Below, piece by piece: positions 39,984 through 47,871 of a stretch of DNA of 64,000 nt (positions within the stretch are counted from its first letter, which is position 1; each line of letters opens with the position of its first letter). The DNA comes from an uncultured Vampirovibrio sp. (GTDB lineage: Bacteria > Cyanobacteriota > Vampirovibrionia > Gastranaerophilales > Gastranaerophilaceae): the NCBI GenBank assembly GCA_910577515.1, contig CAJTLW010000006.1, positions 67,218-131,217 on the forward strand, given 5' to 3'. A program made the translations under genes and the position numbers. The notes beneath the pieces were generated by a model. It saw only the letters and a list, made by a program, of their open reading frames with translations. It did no database searches and was not told the origin of the DNA.

Positions 39984-40133
39984 TTACTTTTTTGTATCAT
40001 TATCCCCACTAAATAAATCGGTTGATTTTTCAGCTCTATTTGCCTTGTTTCCTTCTGATGATTTTTCAGCAGGTGCATTTTTTGTTTCAATACTCTTTAA
40101 TAAGTCCGATAAAAGTGTAGTTAATCCTTTCAC
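39984..40133 (-). CDS. 5' segment of the frame-disrupted gene, ending at a slippery stop
   Basis: 49 residues from a GTG at 40133, preceded by GAAAGG with a 7-base spacer, the best start in the region (VKGLTTLLSDLLKSIE, ending DNDTKK). The stop TAA (39984-39986) follows the heptamer A AAA AAG directly. A -1 shift there continues 33 codons (VNNSGGLFDTDDNN to EFEPEGF) to a TAA at 39886-39888; a second -1 shift on TTTTT gives FLTGFFSIALKVLGSMGKK, and a third on AAAAA (39836-39840) joins the frame of the 39003-39827 ORF. It is either a pseudogene or a gene using frameshifting. Confidence 0.5.
   Translation of the reverse strand: MKGLTTLLSDLLKSIETKNAPAEKSSEGNKANRAEKSTDLFSGDNDTKK
39987..39993 (-). 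other. A AAA AAG slippery heptamer before a stop codon
   Basis: The codons are ACA AAA AAG TAA, so X-XXY-YYZ phasing is exact, as in the dnaX frameshift site. The -1 frame continues with acidic, coding-like sequence. No strong downstream stem-loop was identified by eye. Confidence 0.45.
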
Positions 40134-40246
40134 TTTGTTTCCTTTCTAAAGTAATATTCTATATAAATGAGTCAACGGCTCTTTTTATTATTTTACTGAG
40201 AATTTGAAAAAACCAAAGTTACAAAACTTTACTAAAAATCTAAAAT

Positions 40247-41110
40247 TTACAATAATTTTTTTAAAATAAAATAAATAAATTTATGAAAAATATTCGGGTT
40301 TTTATATTGTATTACAGGGCGTTTCCAGTTCCCATTCAAAATTATCCCGACATATTCTTTTTTATAATTTTCAAATTTTATATTTCTAAACCTTGCAAAA
40401 TGATATTCCACCCTTGAATGAAATGTTTTAAAGAAAGGCTCCACTGCCATTTCAGGCACAAGACCGCATTTTTGAAACCACGCATTATACCAGGTAAATT
40501 CAAGCGGTGAAATTTTTATTAAATCCTTATAAGACAGGTCTTTTGGCGCCATAAAATCATTTTTTAAAGATTTCATTACTTTTGAATTTATAACCTGCAT
40601 CCCCTGACATGTGCGAAACCGCCTATCTTCAAGCCCAACAGCCATAAATATTTTTTCAATCCACTCTTTCCTTTTTGCGGTAAATCTTCTGTAAAATTTT
40701 TCACAGAAAAGTTCTTTTTCCATAACAAGCACTGTATAAGGGGTTTTGGAGTCAGCCATAAAATCTTTTATATAAAAATCTCTGATAAACTGCACATCAG
40801 AATCCAAACAAAGATAATTTTCCGCATATCCCGCTTCAAAAAAGGCTAATTTGCAAATCTCTTGATTAATATATCCAATCGAATATCTTGAATATTTTTC
40901 GGTTTCAAAGTATTGTCCGGCAAAGCTTTCATCCGTTATCAATTTAACATTGCCGCCATCAAATTCCTTAAACAGTTCAAAATCCGCTTCAGGAACGCTT
41001 ACAAAAAATTTTATATTATCTTTATTAAATTTTTCAAAAGACGCCAAAAGCCTTTTAAAGCTTTTAAAATCTTTGTTATAGGTTTTGCAATATAAAGAGA
41101 AGTTTTCCAC
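40247..41110 (-). CDS. DUF6492-like glycosyltransferase
   Basis: 287 residues. A GT-A fold is suggested by FSLYCKTYNKDFKSFKRLL at the start, YLCLDSDVQFIRDF (DxD metal motif, about residues 99-112), GMQVINSKVMKSL and FTWYNAWFQKCGL. Proteins of this kind modify lipopolysaccharide or capsule sugars. It is an orphan gene with no cell-surface cluster around it. The GTG start is preceded, 5 bases upstream, by an eleven-G run in place of a normal ribosome binding site, so expression may vary with tract length. Confidence 0.65.
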   Translation of the reverse strand: MENFSLYCKTYNKDFKSFKRLLASFEKFNKDNIKFFVSVPEADFELFKEFDGGNVKLITDESFAGQYFETEKYSRYSIGYINQEICKLAFFEAGYAENYLCLDSDVQFIRDFYIKDFMADSKTPYTVLVMEKELFCEKFYRRFTAKRKEWIEKIFMAVGLEDRRFRTCQGMQVINSKVMKSLKNDFMAPKDLSYKDLIKISPLEFTWYNAWFQKCGLVPEMAVEPFFKTFHSRVEYHFARFRNIKFENYKKEYVGIILNGNWKRPVIQYKNPNIFHKFIYFILKKLL

Positions 41111-41115
41111 TTTTA

Positions 41116-41138
41116 CCCCCCCCCCCGGTTAAAACCGG
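41116..41138. repeat. Poly-G(11) tract and adjoining palindrome before the glycosyltransferase
   Basis: Eleven C on the plus strand (41116-41126), G11 on the coding strand, five bases before the GTG start. The palindrome CCGGTTAAAACCGG (41125-41138) abuts it. Such runs are rare in this AT-rich sequence and are the substrate of slipped-strand phase variation in other bacteria. Confidence 0.7.
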
Positions 41139-41222
41139 AGTTTGAGGTAAATTATTAATAAATTTCATAAAACCATTTTATAACAAAAAATTTTATTGCG
41201 CGGTTTTTAAACAGCAAACCTA

Positions 41223-41251
41223 TTGACAATAATAATTGTTTCTATTACAAT
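41223..41251 (+). promoter_or_regulatory. Near-consensus sigma-70 promoter of the 65-residue gene
   Basis: TTGACA (41223-41228), 17-base spacer, TACAAT (41246-41251), 54 bases before the ATG. It is the strongest promoter match in the window. Confidence 0.8.
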
Positions 41252-41304
41252 TGTAGGGCTGAACTTGGCAAAAGTACAGCAAAACTAAGGAACAGGGAGG
41301 TTTT

Positions 41305-41502
41305 ATGATACAACCTATCACCTCACATCAAGCTATAGCAGGCGCTACCAGAGTAACAAACCCTGTAACTTTCGGTAACAGAAGTCAACTTGCCTATCAA
41401 AACCAAATGAACCGTTTTGAAAAAGGCGAAAAACTTGATATTAACTGCTGCGGCACGAGAGAATACAGTCTTTGCGGGCAAAAACTTAATTATCTTGCCT
41501 AA
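41305..41502 (+). CDS. Small orphan protein, probably highly expressed
   Basis: 65 residues with a strong GGGAGG ribosome binding site, a near-consensus promoter and its own terminator. The sequence begins MIQPITSHQAIAGATRV, contains NPVTFGNRSQLAYQNQMNR and a CC pair (INCCGTREYSLCGQ), and has no signal peptide or known fold. The three cysteines could bind metal or form disulfides. The isolated, strongly controlled transcription unit argues for a real gene. The function is unknown. Confidence 0.7.
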   Translation: MIQPITSHQAIAGATRVTNPVTFGNRSQLAYQNQMNRFEKGEKLDINCCGTREYSLCGQKLNYLA

Positions 41503-41527
41503 AAAGTACTGTGTTTAAAGGAAATTC

Positions 41528-41564
41528 GGCGTTTTGTAATTTTTAATTGCAAGGCGCCTTTTTT
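41528..41564 (+). terminator. Intrinsic terminator of the 65-residue gene
   Basis: GGCGTTTTG (41528-41536) pairs with CAAGGCGCC (41550-41558), using two G-U pairs, and is followed by six T. Confidence 0.8.
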
Positions 41565-41581
41565 AATGCTACATTTTACTT

Positions 41582-42241
41582 ATGTTTACAGGCATTATTC
41601 AACATATAGGAAGAATTTCCGATATAAAAACTTCAACATCGGGAAAAACAATCAGCGTATCTGTTGATATTAAAGAGTTTCCAGCATTTAATAGTGTTAA
41701 AACAGGCGATTCTATAGCACTAAACGGGGTATGCACAACAGTAATATCCTTATCTGATAACGTTTTTACTGTAAATTTAATGAATGAAAGCTTGAAACGC
41801 AGTAATTTAGATGCTTTAGAACGTAAAAACCCTGTAAACCTTGAATTGGCAATGAAAGCAGATGGCAGATTTGACGGACATATAGTACAGGGGCATATTG
41901 ATACCGTTGGTAAAATCCAAAAGATAGCCACAGACGGATTTTCAAAGGTTTTTTCAATAGAGGCTGATACAAAGTATATTGTTGAAAAGGGGTCAATCAC
42001 CCTTAACGGCGTAAGTTTAACCGTATCAAAATCTGAAAACCTGTATTTTGAGGTTAGTTTAATCCCGCACACGCTTCAAAATACAACTTTTCAATTTTTG
42101 AAAGAGGGCGATTTTTTAAACATAGAATATGATATTCTGGCAAAATATATTGAAAAATTTACACTTTTTAAAGATAATAATTTTACAGGCAGTTCTTCAA
42201 AAAAAATTGATGAGAAATTTTTGCTTGAAAATGGGTTTTAA
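41582..42241 (+). CDS. ribE: Riboflavin synthase alpha chain
   Basis: 219 residues. It converts two 6,7-dimethyl-8-ribityllumazine into riboflavin. Two tandem lumazine-binding domains: MFTGIIQHIGRI with SIALNGVCTTV, and GRFDGHIVQGHIDTVG with SITLNGVSLTV. It is followed 45 bases later by ribBA. No FMN riboswitch was seen upstream. Confidence 0.96.
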   Translation: MFTGIIQHIGRISDIKTSTSGKTISVSVDIKEFPAFNSVKTGDSIALNGVCTTVISLSDNVFTVNLMNESLKRSNLDALERKNPVNLELAMKADGRFDGHIVQGHIDTVGKIQKIATDGFSKVFSIEADTKYIVEKGSITLNGVSLTVSKSENLYFEVSLIPHTLQNTTFQFLKEGDFLNIEYDILAKYIEKFTLFKDNNFTGSSSKKIDEKFLLENGF

Positions 42242-42286
42242 TCCTTTAATAATAGGGGGTTTTACCTCTTTTAAAGGGAGGAATAA

Positions 42287-43549
42287 ATGACAGAAATTAA
42301 ATTTAACACAATAGATGAGGCTATAGAAGATTTTAAAGCCGGAAAACCGGTCATAGTAGCGGATGACGAGGACAGAGAAAACGAAGGCGATCTGATTTTA
42401 CCGGCAGATTTTGCAGCGCCAAAATGGATAAACTTTATGGCAACCCATTGCAGGGGGCTGATTTGCCACGCAATAACGCCTGAAATTGCAGACAGAATAG
42501 GTATTTCGCCTATGGTTGAACACAACACTGACGTTAAAGGCACAAACTTCACGGTTTCAGTGGATGCAGACCCCAAATTCGGCACTACAACAGGAATTTC
42601 AGCCTTTGATAGAGCAAAAACAATTGAAGTAATTATCAATAAAGCAGCGACACCAGCGGATTTACGCCGCCCTGGGCATATTTTCCCGCTTATTGCAAGG
42701 GAAGGCGGGGTTTTAAAGCGCGCAGGCCATACTGAAACTGCCGTAGATTTAGCTCGCCTTGCTGGTTTAACACCATCCGGAGTAATTTGTGAAATCTTAA
42801 ACCCCGATGGCACAATGGCAAGAAGAGATGCGCTCTTTGAATTCGCCAAAACCCACAATATAAAGCTAATCACGGTAGCAGACCTGATTAAATATCGCAT
42901 GAAGACTGAACGTCACGTCAAAAGAATGGTTGAAGCACACTTGCCAACTGAATTTGGCGATTTTAAAATTTACGGCTACCTTGATGAATTAACGGGAGTA
43001 GAGCATGTTGCTCTGATTAAAGACACGAAACCCGATAAAACTCCGATTGTTAGAATGCACTCACAGTGCCTCACAGGGGATATTTTTCACAGTTTAAAAT
43101 GCGACTGCAACCAACAGCTTTTAGACTCGCTAAAGCTTATTAATGATTACGGAAATGGCGCTGTAGTATACATTACAGACCATGAAGGCCGGGGAATAGG
43201 GCTTATCAACAAGCTTAAGGCGTATAACTTACAGGAAAACGGGCAGGATACCATTGAAGCAAATATTTCCTTAGGGTTTAAAAGCGATTTAAGAGATTAT
43301 GGTACAGGGGCGCAAATCCTTGTAGATATTGGCTATCGAGAATTTAAGCTTATTACAAATAACCCGACAAAAATAATAGGCCTTGAAGGCTATGGGTTAA
43401 AAATCATTGATAGAGTAGGTCTGGCACCGAAAATTAACGAATTTAACAAAAGGTATATTGAAACCAAAAAAGAAAAAATGCACCATCTATACACTGCACC
43501 TGCCACAGAGGATACCGCATCCATAAAACCGGCTTGCAGCTTGAATTAG
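42287..43549 (+). CDS. ribBA: Bifunctional DHBP synthase / GTP cyclohydrolase II
   Basis: 420 residues. The N-terminal domain (about 1-205) makes 3,4-dihydroxy-2-butanone 4-phosphate (DDEDRENEGDLI, ATHCRGLICHAIT, RPGHIFPLIA). The C-terminal domain (about 210-400) opens GTP (RMHSQCLTGDIFHSLKCDC with the three zinc cysteines, DHEGRGIGLINKL, TNNPTKIIGLEGYG). Most homologues read HSECLTGD, so the glutamine is a small variation. It feeds the riboflavin pathway ending in the adjacent ribE. Confidence 0.97.
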   Translation: MTEIKFNTIDEAIEDFKAGKPVIVADDEDRENEGDLILPADFAAPKWINFMATHCRGLICHAITPEIADRIGISPMVEHNTDVKGTNFTVSVDADPKFGTTTGISAFDRAKTIEVIINKAATPADLRRPGHIFPLIAREGGVLKRAGHTETAVDLARLAGLTPSGVICEILNPDGTMARRDALFEFAKTHNIKLITVADLIKYRMKTERHVKRMVEAHLPTEFGDFKIYGYLDELTGVEHVALIKDTKPDKTPIVRMHSQCLTGDIFHSLKCDCNQQLLDSLKLINDYGNGAVVYITDHEGRGIGLINKLKAYNLQENGQDTIEANISLGFKSDLRDYGTGAQILVDIGYREFKLITNNPTKIIGLEGYGLKIIDRVGLAPKINEFNKRYIETKKEKMHHLYTAPATEDTASIKPACSLN

Positions 43550-43557
43550 CAGAATAT

Positions 43558-43587
43558 TTGTTAATTTATAAGTGTTTATGATATAAT
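43558..43587 (+). promoter_or_regulatory. Promoter of the GNAT gene
   Basis: TTGTTA (43558-43563), 18-base spacer, TATAAT (43582-43587), 42 bases before the ATG. Confidence 0.5.
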
Positions 43588-43629
43588 TAACTAAAATTCA
43601 CTTGCAAGGAAGGTAAAATACCTTAAAAT

Positions 43630-44619
43630 ATGTATCAAGCGGCGGTTTTAGACGAAAAATATTTTAAAATATTCGGCGGAGTCTATAATGACTTTCGAAG
43701 AAAATGTCGTCATGACTATAAATTTGAGCTTGACCCGCTTGAATATAACGATTTTATTGAATACTTCGCAAAAGGACTCTTAAGCTGCATCTTGCTCCTT
43801 GAAGATGATATCCCCACAGGCTTTTTGGCTTATTCTGCAGCGCTTGAAGATGCTATTGAACTATATGTTATTCACTGTTTGGGGTCTGAAAATATTTTAG
43901 ATAAGAAAAATTGCTTAATGCAAAAATTTCTGGAAGTAACGGCAGAAAAAAGAAGAAATGCACTTGTAAGCTACCCCATGCTTGGCATTCAGACTAATTT
44001 CAAAGATGCCATTTCAAAATACGGCTTCAAATTTTTAGATTTAGCAGTTGTTGCCTTTGATATCAACAACAAAAAGGTTTTAAAAGAATTTGACCAGATA
44101 AAATTTACCGATTTGCCAATTGGCTATAAAGTCGCTCCATACAGGGAAATTTACCTTGACGAACTTGTTGGCGTTGTTTATGAATCATTTAAAGATTCAA
44201 GCGATGTAAATTTTGACCCAAGGTTCAAAACTATTGAAGGAGTAAGGGATATCCTTGATAAAATAACAAACTCTATTTATGGTAAATTTTTAGCACAAAG
44301 TTCTAAAGTGCTTCTGGCTGAAAGCAAGGTGGCAGGTTTTGCGTTTGCAAATATCACGGGCGATTCAATCGGAAATATCCCGCTTGTAGGCATTGTGCCT
44401 GAACATCGGGGTTTAAATTTATCGGAAGTTATGCTGAAAAACACTGTTGAAGATATTATAAAACTGAATAAGTCTGGTTATATACGCCTGCAAGAGCTGA
44501 ATGCAAGTGTTGATACCAATAATCAAAGTGCTTACAGGATGTATAAACAGATAGGTTTTAAAGTATCTTATGTTTATCCGCAAGGATATTTGCCAAAATC
44601 GGGAAGCGACATTATATAA
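43630..44619 (+). CDS. Double-domain GNAT-like acetyltransferase
   Basis: 329 residues. The C-terminal half (about 185-320) is a GNAT domain: LLAESKVAGFAFANI, the acetyl-CoA-binding strand and loop LVGIVPEHRGLNLSEVMLKN, and NNQSAYRMYKQIGFK. The N-terminal half (ILLLEDDIPTGFLAYSAALE, ELYVIHCLG) resembles a degenerate copy. The substrate is unknown. It has its own promoter and lies 55 bases before serA. Confidence 0.8.
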   Translation: MYQAAVLDEKYFKIFGGVYNDFRRKCRHDYKFELDPLEYNDFIEYFAKGLLSCILLLEDDIPTGFLAYSAALEDAIELYVIHCLGSENILDKKNCLMQKFLEVTAEKRRNALVSYPMLGIQTNFKDAISKYGFKFLDLAVVAFDINNKKVLKEFDQIKFTDLPIGYKVAPYREIYLDELVGVVYESFKDSSDVNFDPRFKTIEGVRDILDKITNSIYGKFLAQSSKVLLAESKVAGFAFANITGDSIGNIPLVGIVPEHRGLNLSEVMLKNTVEDIIKLNKSGYIRLQELNASVDTNNQSAYRMYKQIGFKVSYVYPQGYLPKSGSDII

Positions 44620-44674
44620 AGAGTTTCACCTGATTTTTCATAAAAAAATTAAATTATTTTAGGGGAGAGAAGAA

Positions 44675-46273
44675 ATGAAAGTTTTAATCACGGATAAAAT
44701 AAATGAAAAGGCTGCTGATATTGTAAAAGCAGTAGCAGAAGCTGACAATTTACCTACTATGAGCGAAGATGAGCTTTGCAATATCATTGGAAACTATGAT
44801 GCACTTTTAGTTCGAAGCCAGACAAAAGTAACCGATAAAGTAATAAAAGCCGGCAAAAATCTTAAAATTATAGGAAGAGCAGGGGTTGGCGTCGATAATA
44901 TTGACTTAAATTCAGCAACAGAACATGGTATTATCGTTGTAAATTCTCCTGATGGCAACACCCATGCTGCTGCAGAACATACTCTCGCCCTTATGCTATC
45001 AATGGCAAGAAATGTTCCTGATGCCGTTATATCAACCAAAGAAGGAAATTGGGAAAGGTCAAAATTCACAGGGGTTGAAGTATTCGGCAAAACCCTTGGC
45101 GTGATTGGCTTTGGAAAAATCGGGCAGCATGTTGCCAAAGTGGCGCTTGCTTTAGGAATGAATTTAGTGGTAAACGACCCTTTCACCACTAAAGAATTTG
45201 TTGAAAAATTTGGCGGAAAATATATTGAAAACCTTGATGATTTTTGGGCTTTGCCTGATTTTATCACACTTCATACCCCAAAAACTCCTGAAACCACCCA
45301 TTTAATCAATGAAAACACTTTAGCTAAAATGAAAGATGGGGTAAGGATTGTAAACTGCGCAAGGGGTGGAATTATTGATGAAAACGCACTCAAAGCAGCT
45401 CTTGAAAGCGGAAAAGTAGCTTCCTGTGCTATTGATGTTTTTGAAGATGAAAAAAATATTCAAGGATGTGTTTTAAGAGAATTTGGCAAAAACGTAATAT
45501 TGACACCGCATTTAGGCGCAAGTACATCTGAAGCACAAATAAACGTTGCACTTGATGTAGCAGAGCAGGTAAAAGAAGTTTTATCAGGCGGAGACGCAAC
45601 TTCAGCCGTTAATATTCCTGCCTTGAAACCTCAAAAACTTGAGCCGGTAAAAGATTACATGTCAATCGCTGAAAATATCGCACAGATGGCATCACAGCTT
45701 TCAAAAGGAAATCTTAAAGATATTGAAATCGAAGTAAAAGGCACCCTTGCTGATTTAGACGTTTCAGCACTTGAAGTTGCTATTTTAAAGGGCGTTTTAT
45801 CAACAAACCTTATGGGCGTAAATTACGTAAATGCCCCTCTGATAGCTAAAAATAGAGGGATATCTGTTACTGTTAAAAAATCTCACCAAACAACAGATTA
45901 CATTGGTTCAATCACCGTAAAACTCAATTCTGATAAAGAAACAACGGAAATATCAGGAGCAATGATTGCAGAACATATAAAAAGAATTGTAAAACTGAAC
46001 GGCTACAATACATCAATCAAACCTGAAAAATTTATGCTTCTTGTACCGCACGTTAATAAGCCTGGTATGATAGCAGCTGTTGCAACGGTTTTGGGTGCAG
46101 ACAACGTCAATATTTCAAGGATGCAGGTTGTTCAAAAATCTAACAAAACAAACCTTGACGAAAAGAGCATGATGATAATTAATACCGATAATGAAGTATC
46201 CGATGCAACTCTTGATAAAATCTCAAAAATCGACGGCATCTTTGATTCGAAATTTGTTAAATTGAGCGTATAA
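44675..46273 (+). CDS. serA: D-3-phosphoglycerate dehydrogenase (long form)
   Basis: 532 residues. First step of serine synthesis. NAD-binding GFGKIGQHVAKVALALGM (about residue 147), catalytic arginine in VNCARGGII, acid in VFEDEKN and histidine in TPHLGAST. An intervening domain (about 320-450) and a C-terminal ACT domain (KFMLLVPHVNKPGMIAAVA) allow serine feedback. It lies 2 bases before mlaE and may be cotranscribed with the lipid transport genes. Confidence 0.97.
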   Translation: MKVLITDKINEKAADIVKAVAEADNLPTMSEDELCNIIGNYDALLVRSQTKVTDKVIKAGKNLKIIGRAGVGVDNIDLNSATEHGIIVVNSPDGNTHAAAEHTLALMLSMARNVPDAVISTKEGNWERSKFTGVEVFGKTLGVIGFGKIGQHVAKVALALGMNLVVNDPFTTKEFVEKFGGKYIENLDDFWALPDFITLHTPKTPETTHLINENTLAKMKDGVRIVNCARGGIIDENALKAALESGKVASCAIDVFEDEKNIQGCVLREFGKNVILTPHLGASTSEAQINVALDVAEQVKEVLSGGDATSAVNIPALKPQKLEPVKDYMSIAENIAQMASQLSKGNLKDIEIEVKGTLADLDVSALEVAILKGVLSTNLMGVNYVNAPLIAKNRGISVTVKKSHQTTDYIGSITVKLNSDKETTEISGAMIAEHIKRIVKLNGYNTSIKPEKFMLLVPHVNKPGMIAAVATVLGADNVNISRMQVVQKSNKTNLDEKSMMIINTDNEVSDATLDKISKIDGIFDSKFVKLSV

Positions 46274-46275
46274 AA

Positions 46276-47073
46276 ATGATTAATATTAAAGATACGCTGA
46301 TTTTCCACGGAATTTATTACCTAAAAAGGGAGCTTAAAGGCTTTCTTATAACCCTTGGCGACATCGGATATGATTTTACACGTGTAATGTTTTATATTCT
46401 AAGATTGCGTGTTAATTTCAAAGCTACAATTGAACAATCATCGCGTTTTGCAGTGGATAGCCTTCCTATAACCCTTACCATTGTTGGCATGACAAGCATT
46501 ATTATTGCAATGCAAATAGCTCCTGAACTTGCAAAACAGGGGGCTGAAAACTACATAGGTATGCTCTCTGCCCTTGTTATGATAAGGGAATTAGCTACAA
46601 TAATGGCGGGCTTTGCAATAATTTCAATGATAGGTTCATCCTTCGCTTCAGAGCTTGCTTCAATGTCAGTTGGTGAACAAATAAACGCCATGAGGGTTTT
46701 AAAGGTTGACCCTGTAGAATATTTGATTGTACCAAGGTTTTTAGCAGGAGTCATTATGATGCCCCTTGTTTTTATTGTGGCATCATTTGTTGGGCTTCTT
46801 TGCGCAGGGTACGTTTCAAAAATAACGGCAAACCTGAGCCTTTTAAACTACATAGATTCGCTCTGGCGCGGGCTTTACGTGAGAGATATTATGATAGCCC
46901 TTTTAAAATCAGCATTTTTTGGCGGCACAATAGCATTAATCAGTTGTTCCTCAGGATACTCAACCAGAGGTGGTGCAAAAGAAGTAGGAGAAGCCACAAC
47001 AAGAGCTGTTGTATGGTCTTTTCTTGCAATAGCAATTTGGGACTATATCTTTGCTGCTATGTTTTATTTATAA
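46276..47073 (+). CDS. mlaE: MlaE-family lipid ABC transporter permease
   Basis: 265 residues with about five transmembrane segments. Family motifs: LTIVGMTSIIIAMQIAPELA, ALVMIRELATIMAGFAI, ASELASMSVGEQINAMRVL and GGAKEVGEATTRAVVWS. It forms the inner-membrane channel of a phospholipid transporter with MlaF and MlaD, moving lipids between inner and outer membrane. No MlaB/MlaC gene is nearby, as in cyanobacterial/chloroplast TGD systems. Confidence 0.93.
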   Translation: MINIKDTLIFHGIYYLKRELKGFLITLGDIGYDFTRVMFYILRLRVNFKATIEQSSRFAVDSLPITLTIVGMTSIIIAMQIAPELAKQGAENYIGMLSALVMIRELATIMAGFAIISMIGSSFASELASMSVGEQINAMRVLKVDPVEYLIVPRFLAGVIMMPLVFIVASFVGLLCAGYVSKITANLSLLNYIDSLWRGLYVRDIMIALLKSAFFGGTIALISCSSGYSTRGGAKEVGEATTRAVVWSFLAIAIWDYIFAAMFYL

Positions 47074-47094
47074 TGTGTCACAAGGGAAGTAGAA

Positions 47095-47823
47095 ATGACC
47101 ATTAAAGTAGAAAATTTAGTTAAGACATTTGATAACAAAAAGGTTATAGATAATATAAGCTTTTCTGTTAACGACGGCGAAACTCTTGGCGTAGCCGGGT
47201 TTTCAGGAAGCGGTAAATCTACTTTATTAAAAATTATCAGCAAATTAATTTCAGCCGATTCAGGCACAATCGAAACCACTAAAAATTCAGATATAGCAAT
47301 GACTTTCCAATATTCAGCGCTCTTTGATTTTTTGGATGTCTACCACAACATCGCCTTTCCTCTTTTGGAACGGAAGGAATTTAAGGGAAAATATAATAAA
47401 GAAGAATTAAAAAAAATCGTTGCACAAAAGCTGAAAATAGTAGGCCTGGAGGGGATAGAAAACAAATTTCCGTCTGAACTGTCAGGAGGTATGCAAAAAC
47501 GTGTAGGCTTTGCCCGTGCAATTGTTACAAACCCGAAAATTATCCTCTATGATGAACCAACTGCAGGATTAGACCCTGTTTCATCCACTTTGATTGAAGA
47601 TTACATCAACCAGCTAAAAAAAGAATTAAACGCAAGCTGCATTGTTGTGACCCATCAAATGTCCACAATTACAAGAGCATGTGACAAGGTTATACTTTTA
47701 TATGAAGGAAAAATTGTATTCAAAGGCACAACAGAAGAATTCCTGCAAGGCTCAAACCCTTACACAAGGCAGTTTATAACAGCTTCCATCGAAGGACCTA
47801 TGGAAATTAAATCAACCACATAA
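47095..47823 (+). CDS. mlaF: MlaF-family ABC transporter ATPase
   Basis: 242 residues. Walker A GFSGSGKSTLLKII, signature LSGGMQKRVGFARAI, Walker B ILYDEPTAGLDP and H-loop VVTHQM are intact. It powers the MlaE/MlaD lipid transporter. It lies 21 bases after mlaE. Confidence 0.95.
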   Translation: MTIKVENLVKTFDNKKVIDNISFSVNDGETLGVAGFSGSGKSTLLKIISKLISADSGTIETTKNSDIAMTFQYSALFDFLDVYHNIAFPLLERKEFKGKYNKEELKKIVAQKLKIVGLEGIENKFPSELSGGMQKRVGFARAIVTNPKIILYDEPTAGLDPVSSTLIEDYINQLKKELNASCIVVTHQMSTITRACDKVILLYEGKIVFKGTTEEFLQGSNPYTRQFITASIEGPMEIKSTT

Positions 47824-47871
47824 TTTTTTTTACTGTATAATTAACATATAACATTTAAGGATATTAAGAAT

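Noticed and set aside
41502..41582. FMN riboswitch before ribE
   Set aside because: The gap is only 80 bases and is filled by the terminator of the preceding gene; no RFN element consensus.
42271..42900. 209-residue minus-strand frame opposite ribBA
   Set aside because: Antisense shadow of ribBA; no ribosome site or family.
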